Of a stretch of 49,499 nucleotides of DNA, positions 10,101-16,850 are shown one piece after another. Under the pieces are notes generated by a model that searched no databases, was not told the origin of the DNA, and was given only the letters and a program-made list of their open reading frames with translations. Source of the stretch: a delta proteobacterium NaphS2 (GTDB lineage Bacteria; Desulfobacterota; DSM-4660; Desulfatiglandales; Desulfatiglandaceae); NCBI GenBank assembly GCA_000179315.1, contig ADZZ01000631.1, positions 1-49,499 on the forward strand, read 5' to 3'. Each line of letters opens with the position of its first letter. Positions within the stretch are counted from its first letter, which is position 1. A program made the translations under genes and the position numbers.

Positions 10101-10382
10101 GCTTCCCGGGCGGTGACACTTCTGGCCCGGAAAACGGTTCGCATGAGCGGTACGGTGGCCCAGACCGATCCCGCCCTTTGCAGCGGTTGCGGGGTATGTC
10201 TGGCCATATGCCCTTATTCCGCACCGGCCCTCAGAGAAAAGCCCCCTTTTGCCGGCAGGGTCGAGATCAATCCGGCGTTGTGCAAGGGGTGCGGGTTGTG
10301 TGTGGCGTCCTGCAGGTCCGGCGCGCTGAACCTGAAGGGTTTTGGCGAAAATCAAATTATGGCGATGATTAATGAAATATAA
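7149..10382 (+). CDS. NuoG-type iron-sulfur domain fused to a tandem HdrA-like flavoprotein
   Basis: 1077 residues. Residues 1-80 are a [2Fe-2S] ferredoxin fold (Cys34, 45, 48, 64). A NuoG/FdhA-like part with CILCGLCVRMC and CAGCGACDSVC follows to about 200. From about residue 215 the sequence is HdrA from just after its first cluster: GRKPIYVPYAQAIPNT, IELEVGAIILAPGFQPF and IQCVGSREEH, followed by a Cys-rich AYCSAVCCMYA. A second FAD module begins near residue 660 (ALVVGAGISGMAAASSL) with a second QCVGSRE/CCSHAM motif. The C-terminus has two more [4Fe-4S] motifs (CSGCGVCLAICP, CKGCGLCVASC). The first HdrA module lacks its own N-terminal FAD motif and the Cys/Sec site; those are on the 131-residue protein at 4226. 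Likely the central flavin hub between NuoEF and HdrBC. The start at 7149 has AGAAGGA upstream; an earlier overlapping start is unlikely. Confidence 0.87.
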   Translation: MITFKINDKEVQGEEGQYILDVARKNGIEIPTLCHHEALEPAGMCRLCTVELFDGRKTRFVTACNYPIWEGMEVFTDSESVIQGRKLIVELLLARCPHVPVLKELAQAYGIEKPRFVPEKDDCILCGLCVRMCEKVGNSAISLTGRGVEMKVDTPFEEQTEFCAGCGACDSVCPTGHIKLEKIAVHKTGIIPSEYDMGLKGRKPIYVPYAQAIPNTPVIDRDMCMHFKTGECKVCTEFCGVNAIDHTQEDETIELEVGAIILAPGFQPFDPSGMTHYGYGRHPNVITAMEFERILSASGPTMGHLKRPSDGMTPGKIAWIQCVGSREEHRCDHAYCSAVCCMYAIKEAVIAKEHAGSDLDCTIFYMDMRTHGKDFERYYDDARNKHGVRFIKSRVPAIDTVKGRDELGITYVNEDMVPTTESFDLVVLSVGMETPETLKDLAERLRIDLTPGCFCESDSFHPVATSREGIFVCGAFAGPKDIPQSVVEASSAAAEAGALLKGARNTLTKVETFPEERIIIGERPRIGVFVCQCGINIGGVVDVPAVRDYAASLPYVEYVSDNLYTCSQDTQEAMAKVISENSLNRIVVAACTPKTHESLFQETLVAAGLNKYLFEMTNIRNQDSWVHKNDPQKATEKARDLVRMAVAKVALMEPLSETELEINQRALVVGAGISGMAAASSLSSQGYEVCLVEREPVPGGQGSLLFRTWKGEDVQTNLSQMIDRIRSDPNIDLRLNTELGGVEGFVGNFKTTLVSDGREEEVAHGVAVIATGAHEARPAEYLYGEDERVVTHLELDRRFIRNDPTLADVKSAVFIQCVGSREPDRPYCSRVCCSHAMESALHLKELNPDMRVVVLYRDIRTYGEREYLYRDARNAGVLFIPYTLDGKPQVSKDADRLKIAVRDPLLKENVTLTADLLCLASAIVPYRDASLAQMFKVPMNADGFFVEAHAKLGPSEFATDGVFLCGMDHYPKPIDESVAQALAAASRAVTLLARKTVRMSGTVAQTDPALCSGCGVCLAICPYSAPALREKPPFAGRVEINPALCKGCGLCVASCRSGALNLKGFGENQIMAMINEI

Positions 10383-10408
10383 CTTGCAGCTTTTCGGAGG
10401 ACACATGT

Positions 10409-10879
10409 ATGGGAACCGTTGATCTGGACCGGTGCGATCCCGATTTTGCGAAAGAGCTGGCGCGACAGCCCGAAGCTGAGAAAATAAAGGGATGTTTCAC
10501 ATGTCGAACCTGCGTTGCCGGGTGTCCCATGTCCGCCGTGGATGATGCGTTCAATCCGGCGCGAATCATTCGCATGGCCCTTTACGGAATGAAGAAGGAA
10601 ATTCTGGAAAGTCCTTTCATATGGCTCTGCTCCAGCTGTTACACGTGCCAGGAGCGGTGCCCGCAGGGGGTCCGGATTACCGATTTTATGACGCTTTTGA
10701 AGAACATGGCGGTGCGTGAAGGGCATGAACCCTCGGGAATCAAGGCGCAGATGGATCTCACAAAAGGGCAGGGCAGGATCTACCCTCTGGATGATTTTGA
10801 TAACAAAAAACGGAAAAAAGCGGGACTGCCTGTGCTGCCCACATCCTGCACCATGATTCAAGAACTGTTCCCGGATTAG
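10409..10879 (+). CDS. hdrC: heterodisulfide reductase subunit C-like, 2[4Fe-4S] protein
   Basis: 156 residues with two CxxCxxCxxxCP-type motifs: CFTCRTCVAGCP near residue 30 and CSSCYTCQERCP near residue 75. The rest is the usual helical HdrC scaffold. HdrC passes electrons from HdrA flavin clusters to the HdrB active site. CGGAGG lies eight bases before the ATG. It follows the HdrA fusion by 26 bases and precedes hdrB, the canonical A-C-B order. Confidence 0.9.
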   Translation: MGTVDLDRCDPDFAKELARQPEAEKIKGCFTCRTCVAGCPMSAVDDAFNPARIIRMALYGMKKEILESPFIWLCSSCYTCQERCPQGVRITDFMTLLKNMAVREGHEPSGIKAQMDLTKGQGRIYPLDDFDNKKRKKAGLPVLPTSCTMIQELFPD

Positions 10880-10986
10880 GCGTAGATTGAACCATTGGCT
10901 GTCAGGTTTTCGGTAATGGGAAGACCTTTGAGGAATTCAGAAACGAAGAACCTAAGAAAGCGGATTGTCGCTTCAGGAACATCTTT

Positions 10987-11859
10987 ATGAAATATGCACT
11001 TTTTTTAGGATGTACGATTCCCGCAAGGGCACGGAACTATGAGCTTTCCGCAAGACGGGTGGCGGAAAAAACAGGCATCGAACTGGTGGATGTTGAAAAT
11101 TTTATCTGCTGCGGTTTTCCGACGAAAGCAGGGGATATGGATGCATCCCTTCTGATGGCCGCTTACAATTTGGCGCTGGCCCGAAAACAGAACCTGGACC
11201 TGTGCTCCCTGTGCAGTTCCTGCACATCGGCTTTGTCGGAAGCGGCCCATCATCTCCAAGAGAACGAGAAAGATCTTGAAGAGGTGAATCAACGGCTATC
11301 CGCCGTGGGACTAACGTATGAAGATCCGCCCAAGATCCGGCATTTCGGGCGGGTACTTTTTGAGGAGGTGGGGGCTGAAAGGATCAAAGAACATTTTGTC
11401 AAAGACCTGAGCGGGCTGAATATCGCGGTCCATTATGGATGCCACTATCTGAAGCCTTCGGAAATTCATGGGGGATTTGATGACCCGGAAAACCCAAACT
11501 CCCTGGAAGCGATGGTGGCGTTGACCGGTGCGACCGTGGTGGATTATGCGGGTAAGAAGACCTGCTGCGGGGGGCCGGTGCTCCCCGTGGACGAAAAACT
11601 GGCCATGAAAGTCACCAAAGGCAAACTGGACAATCTGAAAGAAGCGGGGGTTGACGCCCTCTGCCTGGTATGCCCTTTTTGCTCGGTCATGTATGACGGA
11701 AATCAAAAGAGCATCGAATCCGAGTATGAGACCGAATATAAAATCCCCGTACTTTATTTGACCCAGGTGTTGGGAATGGCCATGGGGTTTGACCGCAAAG
11801 AACTGGGTCTCAACATGAATGTGGTCAAAACCAAGGATCTGCTCAAGCCGTATTTTTAG
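10987..11859 (+). CDS. hdrB: heterodisulfide reductase subunit B-like (two CCG domains)
   Basis: 290 residues with two cysteine-rich CCG domains. The first has FICCGFP and CSLCSSC; the second has HYGCHYLKP, KTCCGGPVLP and CPFCSVMYD. In HdrB these ligate noncubane [4Fe-4S] clusters that cleave a disulfide. In sulfate reducers the substrate may be a thiol/disulfide carrier such as DsrC rather than CoM-S-S-CoB; this is inference. A 107-base gap separates it from hdrC with no clear terminator, and the ribosome site is weak, so upstream initiation cannot be excluded. Confidence 0.88.
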   Translation: MKYALFLGCTIPARARNYELSARRVAEKTGIELVDVENFICCGFPTKAGDMDASLLMAAYNLALARKQNLDLCSLCSSCTSALSEAAHHLQENEKDLEEVNQRLSAVGLTYEDPPKIRHFGRVLFEEVGAERIKEHFVKDLSGLNIAVHYGCHYLKPSEIHGGFDDPENPNSLEAMVALTGATVVDYAGKKTCCGGPVLPVDEKLAMKVTKGKLDNLKEAGVDALCLVCPFCSVMYDGNQKSIESEYETEYKIPVLYLTQVLGMAMGFDRKELGLNMNVVKTKDLLKPYF

Positions 11860-11873
11860 GGAGGGTTGCTAAA

Positions 11874-12335
11874 ATGGCGATCTATCTGGTTCAGCACGGT
11901 CTCAGTCTCCCCAAGGAAGTGGACCCCTATCGCGGGTTGTCGGAGGCGGGGGCCGCGGATGTAAAACGCATCGCGGATGTGGCAAAAGGGTATGCGGTTC
12001 CGGTCTCGGCCATTGCCCACAGCGGCAAGAAAAGAGCCCGGGAAACGGCCGAAATATTTGCTTCGGTCCTTGCACCCGAAGGGGGTGTGATGGAAACGGC
12101 GGGATTGAAACCCATGGATGATGTGAAAGCCTTTTCAAAAAACCTGGACCCCCAAAGCAACCGAATGTTCGTGGGCCATCTCCCTTTCATGGAAAAGCTG
12201 GCGGCATATCTTGCCACAGGTAATGAGAAACGTCCGGTCTTCCAATTCCAAAACGGCGGGATCGTCTGTCTGGGGATTTATCGGGAGCAGGGCGACTGGG
12301 TCATCAAATGGACGCTAATGCCCGGAATCGGTTGA
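11874..12335 (+). CDS. SixA-like histidine phosphatase family protein
   Basis: 153 residues of the histidine phosphatase (phosphoglycerate mutase-like) fold, SixA branch. The usual RHG is QHG here (YLVQHGLSL). It is followed by AHSGKKRARETAE, and the second catalytic His is in VGHLPFMEKLA. SixA removes phosphate from phosphohistidine in some phosphorelays; substrates in anaerobes are not established. GGGAGGG precedes the ATG and the gene is 14 bases after hdrB, so it belongs to the same transcript. The link to the Hdr complex is positional only. Confidence 0.78.
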   Translation: MAIYLVQHGLSLPKEVDPYRGLSEAGAADVKRIADVAKGYAVPVSAIAHSGKKRARETAEIFASVLAPEGGVMETAGLKPMDDVKAFSKNLDPQSNRMFVGHLPFMEKLAAYLATGNEKRPVFQFQNGGIVCLGIYREQGDWVIKWTLMPGIG

Positions 12336-12443
12336 GAATCATTGCGGTTTATAGCGAACCGGCATCCATGAAAACAGTCGTTTCACCGCCATCTATCCCG
12401 TGCCTAAAAATAGATGAAGAACGTTCGGCGAAAAAATCGGTGA

Positions 12444-13265
12444 TCACGCCGCTATGGGATTGCGCAATATTCCGATCTTTTCGATTTCCACCTCGATAAT
12501 GTCTCCGTCGTTCAAGAAAATCCGTGGATTCCGGGCGGAACCCACGCCGGAAGGCGTACCGGTCAGAATAATCGTGCCGGGCAACAGGGTGGTATCCTGG
12601 CTCAGAAATGCAATGAGGCTTGCAACACTGTGAATCATGTGTGACGTGTTGCTGTTCTGCATCACTTCCCCGTTCAGACGGGTTTGTATGTGGAGGTTTT
12701 GAGGGTCTCCCACTTCATCAGGCGTGAGCAGCACGGGCCCCAGCGGACAGAACGTATCGAACCCTTTTCCCCGGCACCATTGATCCCCACCGCCGAGGAT
12801 TTGCCATCGCCGGGCGGAAATATCATTGCTTGCGGTGTACCCCAGCACATGGTCGAGCGCTTCTCTTTCGTTCACGTCTTTGGCCCGTTTGCCGATCACC
12901 ACGGCCAGCTCTCCTTCAAAATCCACCTCGGGCCCTCTCATCTGGCATTTGGGGATGCGGATGGGGGCGCCGGGGTCATTGAGCGACGCGGTATTTTTGA
13001 GAAAGAGAATCGGGTATTCCGGAACACTCTTGTCAAATTCCTCTATGTGATCCACATAGTTCCGGCCGACACAGAAAATGTTTGTGGGAATAACGGGCGC
13101 CAGCAAACGGATCAATCCCGCCCTTTCACCGGTGAGCTCTAACCCGTCGTAAGGATTGCCCTCAAGGAGCTCGACCCGGCCGCCTGCAGCACCGTCCAGC
13201 ACGGTGGCTTGATCCAATCCATAGCGAATTCGAGCATCTTCATCTTCAAAACGAATGATGCGCAT
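12444..13265 (-). CDS. fumarylacetoacetate hydrolase (FAH) family protein
   Basis: 273 residues: a short N-terminal domain and a FAH catalytic domain. Recognisable parts are FCVGRNYVDHIEEF, the metal ligands in GPEVDFEGELAVVIGK, LGYTASNDISARRWQ, and the end TGTPSGVGSARNP followed by LNDGDIIEVEIEKIG. The family includes 5-oxopent-3-ene tricarboxylate decarboxylases, acylpyruvases and oxaloacetate decarboxylases; the substrate cannot be told from sequence. GGAGGA lies six bases from the ATG. Convergent with sixA across about 108 bases that hold no gene. Confidence 0.88.
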   Translation of the reverse strand: MRIIRFEDEDARIRYGLDQATVLDGAAGGRVELLEGNPYDGLELTGERAGLIRLLAPVIPTNIFCVGRNYVDHIEEFDKSVPEYPILFLKNTASLNDPGAPIRIPKCQMRGPEVDFEGELAVVIGKRAKDVNEREALDHVLGYTASNDISARRWQILGGGDQWCRGKGFDTFCPLGPVLLTPDEVGDPQNLHIQTRLNGEVMQNSNTSHMIHSVASLIAFLSQDTTLLPGTIILTGTPSGVGSARNPRIFLNDGDIIEVEIEKIGILRNPIAA

Positions 13266-13323
13266 TCTTATCCTCCATCATCCTTTTTGCCCTTATTGCG
13301 ACTGCCGGGAATCATATGCCGGT

Positions 13324-15894
13324 CTATGCAATCCATAGGGTATCCAAATATGAGAATGAAAAATCGACCACCATTTTGGGTCGATTGTTTTCCAGGTCCC
13401 ACGAAATAAATGGGGTCAACAGATCCAAAACGTCTTCCTCTTTTGTGCCCAGTGTGTCTGAAGCGGTGGTTGCGAAACGGTTGACGGTTTCAATGAGAAT
13501 TCTATCCATTCTGGTCGCTTCATTCATGGATTTCAAGATAGGATCGGTCTTGAGCTGTTCGATGGCTTCTTCCCAGTGAATGGCATCTATTTTCCGTCGT
13601 AACACATAGGCGTTGCCCCGATCCCTAATGATCAGCAGAATGGGGTTGGTTTTTAAACGCGCACTTCTGATCTTTGTGTTGGGCATCTTTTTAGAGATGC
13701 GATCCAGCAACCCGTTTCGTCTCTGAAGCTCTTCGATCAGTCTTGCCTGAACCCGCTCAAAGATGTAAGGCTCCCCATGGATTTCGATTTCTTTGAGGCG
13801 TGTGGGATCAAACCCCAGATCCATGAGGTCTCCAAGGGTCAGGGTGTCCCTGTAGGTTTTGCGGTGCTCTTTGAGCCATGCGAGAAACAGAGGTCTTCGA
13901 TAGTTGGGCAAGAGCTCGATGACCTGCGCCGGGTCCTGTTTCAATGCATCGGGCAGTTTGGAAAGCAATCCCAGATCCCCCATGCCGAAAGTCCCCTCCT
14001 TTACGAATTCCCTGGGTGCGTACGATTTCACCTGAAGCTTTTGAATTTTCGGGTCCAGTACCACCTGTTCGGTGGATTCTCCGCCGGTATATCCCACCAG
14101 ATCCCCGATCCGACGTCTGAACGAAATGAATTTGGTCACAAAGCGGGTAAACAAAAAACGCATGAACACAGAAGACTGCGGTTCTTCCAGTTCGGAATGG
14201 AAATAAGTCATGAGTGCTTCATAGAGTTCCTTGAATTCACTGAGGGTCTTTATGACCATGGTCTCGTTTTCACGAATATCAATCACGGCCCGTTTTCTTT
14301 TGAGATGGTACATGAGCTTCAGAATAGGCTGTTTCAGATCTTTGGTCCTGAGAGCGGGGGGAATGAATACCATGTAATTGTTGTCCTTATAGAACATCAA
14401 ATCTCCAATGATGTCCTCCACTGGAATCCATGCGTGTTTCAGATAGATGTCATTGGTAGGGTCTTCCTGCGGAATGATATTGTCGAGGATGCCCACTGCG
14501 GATTTTTCGGTCAGAAATTCCGCGAAATGCTTCAGAATCAGATTCCCCAGTCCTTTTCGCCTGTAGGGCGCCGCCACTTCCACGTATACCAGGTAATAGC
14601 AGGGGATGGGTTTCTTCAGATAGATCATGTTGAGACGGCCCAGGTCGTCGCCGTTTTCCGCCTTGATTTCAAGATTCTGAAATCCGTTTTGTGAATCCTC
14701 AAACTTCATGCGGTTGATTTTGCTTCCTTTTGCCGTGGCATCCACCAGTTTCCACAGGTTATTGAACAGGTCCGCCGCAACCGGTGCTTCCGCTAGGCCA
14801 CTCCGCATGCCTTCATCAATGAGCGCTACCAGGCCCAACCGTTCATTCAGCTTGAGTCCTTGGGAGGCTTTCGGGCGGGTGAGCTTTATGGCGTCCGCGG
14901 GATCTGGAACCGCCGCCGTGTCGCTGGCCGGGGCCTTTACCGCTTCCATAGGGGGAACATCTTTTGCAAGCTCAAAAGACAGGACGTTGCCGTTTTTTCG
15001 CGAACGGCCGATGAGGAGCTTTGACAGGTCATACATGACCTTGAAGGGTTGGATGTCCGTCAGCGTGCTCACGAAATGGGCCCCTTCCATGGCAATACTG
15101 TCAACGGAATTCCCCCGGTTCAGGCGGTCAAGAATATCTTCATGGTATGTCTTGGTAGCTGCAATGGCTTTTTCAAAGAATTGCTCGGTGTCCCTGTCGC
15201 CTTCAATGACGGCATTGTGACTGAGAATGGCCCGCCGGGCCCCATATGTGGCGAGTTTGCGGATGCTCTCCACGTAGTCCTTTAAAGACAAAAAATAATT
15301 GGGCCAGAATGCATCTTTTTCCGGAACATAGAAGCCCGTGGCATCCCCCACGATCAAGGATCCTTCGGATTTTTCAAAGGCGGAAATATGGCAGGGTGAA
15401 TGACCCGGTGTGTCGATAATTTCCCAGACCACCTCATTTCCCAATTCTATGGTATCCCCGCCTTTGACAACCATATCCGCTTCAAAGCGGTATTCTTCGG
15501 GGGCGGCGGGAATTTCGTCGATTTCGGATTTGGCTTTCATGAGCTGTGCGATGCCCAGGTCCACCAGGAGAAATTCGTTATAGAGTTCTCTTGTGTTCAG
15601 GATTTTCGCTCCGGTGGCACTGGAAAGGATCTGGATGTGAGGCCACCGACGCTTCAGGTGGGGCAACGCCCCGATATGGTCCGCATGGGTATGGGTTAAA
15701 AAGATATACTGAATTTTTTCCATTTGGATACCCAGATTCTTAAGCTGATCCATGATCATGCCGGCTGTGGGACCTGTCCCCCCCTCGATGATCATTCCCA
15801 CATTACCCATTGACAAAAATGCCGGAAAGGCGCTTGTGCCCAGTTTGTAAAGGGATGGTGTTATGGCAACGGGTTCGGTAGTCTTTGGATTCAT
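13324..15894 (-). CDS. metallo-beta-lactamase-fold hydrolase fused to a GNAT acetyltransferase domain
   Basis: 856 residues. Residues 1-300 are an MBL-fold domain with metal motif THTHADHIG (68-75), DTPGHSPCHIS, IVGDATGFYVP and the late ILSHNAV. After a proline/alanine-rich linker comes a GNAT-like domain around 400-520 with the acetyl-CoA loop APYRRKGLGNLILKHF. The remaining 330 residues are charged, mostly helical and not recognised. The start has GAGGGC upstream. The MBL part would hydrolyse an ester, thioester or similar bond and the GNAT part acylate an amine, but neither substrate can be read. Located 59 bases upstream of the FAH gene, likely co-transcribed. Confidence 0.8.
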   Translation of the reverse strand: MNPKTTEPVAITPSLYKLGTSAFPAFLSMGNVGMIIEGGTGPTAGMIMDQLKNLGIQMEKIQYIFLTHTHADHIGALPHLKRRWPHIQILSSATGAKILNTRELYNEFLLVDLGIAQLMKAKSEIDEIPAAPEEYRFEADMVVKGGDTIELGNEVVWEIIDTPGHSPCHISAFEKSEGSLIVGDATGFYVPEKDAFWPNYFLSLKDYVESIRKLATYGARRAILSHNAVIEGDRDTEQFFEKAIAATKTYHEDILDRLNRGNSVDSIAMEGAHFVSTLTDIQPFKVMYDLSKLLIGRSRKNGNVLSFELAKDVPPMEAVKAPASDTAAVPDPADAIKLTRPKASQGLKLNERLGLVALIDEGMRSGLAEAPVAADLFNNLWKLVDATAKGSKINRMKFEDSQNGFQNLEIKAENGDDLGRLNMIYLKKPIPCYYLVYVEVAAPYRRKGLGNLILKHFAEFLTEKSAVGILDNIIPQEDPTNDIYLKHAWIPVEDIIGDLMFYKDNNYMVFIPPALRTKDLKQPILKLMYHLKRKRAVIDIRENETMVIKTLSEFKELYEALMTYFHSELEEPQSSVFMRFLFTRFVTKFISFRRRIGDLVGYTGGESTEQVVLDPKIQKLQVKSYAPREFVKEGTFGMGDLGLLSKLPDALKQDPAQVIELLPNYRRPLFLAWLKEHRKTYRDTLTLGDLMDLGFDPTRLKEIEIHGEPYIFERVQARLIEELQRRNGLLDRISKKMPNTKIRSARLKTNPILLIIRDRGNAYVLRRKIDAIHWEEAIEQLKTDPILKSMNEATRMDRILIETVNRFATTASDTLGTKEEDVLDLLTPFISWDLENNRPKMVVDFSFSYLDTLWIA

Positions 15895-15950
15895 TTTTTG
15901 CCCTCATTATGCGGTTGACTTTTCAGGATGCTTCCCTGCGGATTTGACGC

Positions 15951-15988
15951 AAAAAAAAGCCGTGAGCACTTTTGGGCGCCCACGGCTT
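15951..15988 (-). terminator. rho-independent terminator reading leftward
   Basis: AAGCCGTG (15957-15964) pairs with CACGGCTT (15981-15988), an eight-base stem with a 16-base loop that can pair further. On the minus strand the stem is followed by eight T residues (15951-15958 read as A on +). It would end transcripts from the PilZ gene, whose stop is about 180 bases to the right. The rest of 15895-16166 shows no gene. Confidence 0.7.
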
Positions 15989-16166
15989 GAATTTGTAAAA
16001 TACAACATCAATCCACGGGCGCAGGAAACCCTCCGTTAAAATAAAAATAGCCCGTAAAATATTGCTGCATCACTACTCTGCTCTGCTTCTTTCTAGATCA
16101 TTGGTCGATTCTATTTCTCTACACAACGCATTTATATTTTGTCAATGCTTTTTTCCAAGCGGTATT

Positions 16167-16631
16167 TCACATCGATCTGTTTTTGATGCGCAGTCCCACC
16201 AGATATTGCCCTTTGAAAGGGCCGCTTTCAAGGTAAGTGATGTGCCTGATTTCCGTTTTCATATGTTCAGGAGCGCCTTTTCCATTTTCAGGATTGTAAG
16301 TCATATCGATGATCTGTCCTACTCTTAAATAGGCAAGGGCTTTTGAGGCCTTGTTCATCAGAATTCCCATCCCGGAAGGGGATACGTCCCGAATCCGAAA
16401 TTGCAAGACGGGATACTGACGGCTGATGGAAAACTCCACGCTGCGGTACGCATCCAGAAAAGTACGTGCTTCAGTTCTTGTTTCAACCGCTTTTGCTTCT
16501 GCTTTGTTCATGGTCAAAGTCCGCCCATTCCGGCTGTAGATGCGTTCGAGGCCGTTTTCTTCCATCGTGATCACATTTTGAACGAGTTTGAAAGCTTGCA
16601 TCCCGGAAAATTGTATTATACTATTTCGCAC
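16167..16631 (-). CDS. PilZ domain protein
   Basis: Up to 154 residues from a GTG; internal starts at Met11 or Met23 are also possible because no good ribosome site precedes the GTG. The C-terminal 100 residues match PilZ, the c-di-GMP-binding beta barrel. RQYPVLQFRIRDVSPSG contains the D-x-S-x-x-G motif and an arginine-rich lead-in. The first arginine spacing is not the ideal RxxxR, so c-di-GMP binding is probable, not certain. The gene diverges from the chemosensory operon across about 220 AT-rich bases. Its own terminator is at 15951-15988. Confidence 0.7.
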   Translation of the reverse strand: MRNSIIQFSGMQAFKLVQNVITMEENGLERIYSRNGRTLTMNKAEAKAVETRTEARTFLDAYRSVEFSISRQYPVLQFRIRDVSPSGMGILMNKASKALAYLRVGQIIDMTYNPENGKGAPEHMKTEIRHITYLESGPFKGQYLVGLRIKNRSM

Positions 16632-16850
16632 ATCCTAAGAGGTTCAACGTTTGCGAATCGTTGTTAAAGGATATAATGCTCAGTAATATTAAATATAATA
16701 AAATATTATAGCATGCTTTACTTTTCATTGCGACCATAATCAATCAATCACGACCCGTGAGGAAAATTTCGGTATTGGTGCGTGGGGCGCGGGGCCATGG
16801 GCGCAACCCATCCGTGGCAACTGCCGTTTCCATTGGTAACGAGGTTGAAT

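Noticed and set aside
4226-10382. Class II benzoyl-CoA reductase (Bam) electron-transfer genes
   Set aside because: BamE-, G- and H-like parts are present, but there is no BamB/BamC catalytic gene and no aromatic-degradation context, while HdrB and HdrC follow directly.
12336-12443. GGCG/CGCC hairpin between sixA and the FAH gene as a terminator
   Set aside because: Four-base stem with a long loop and no T-run.
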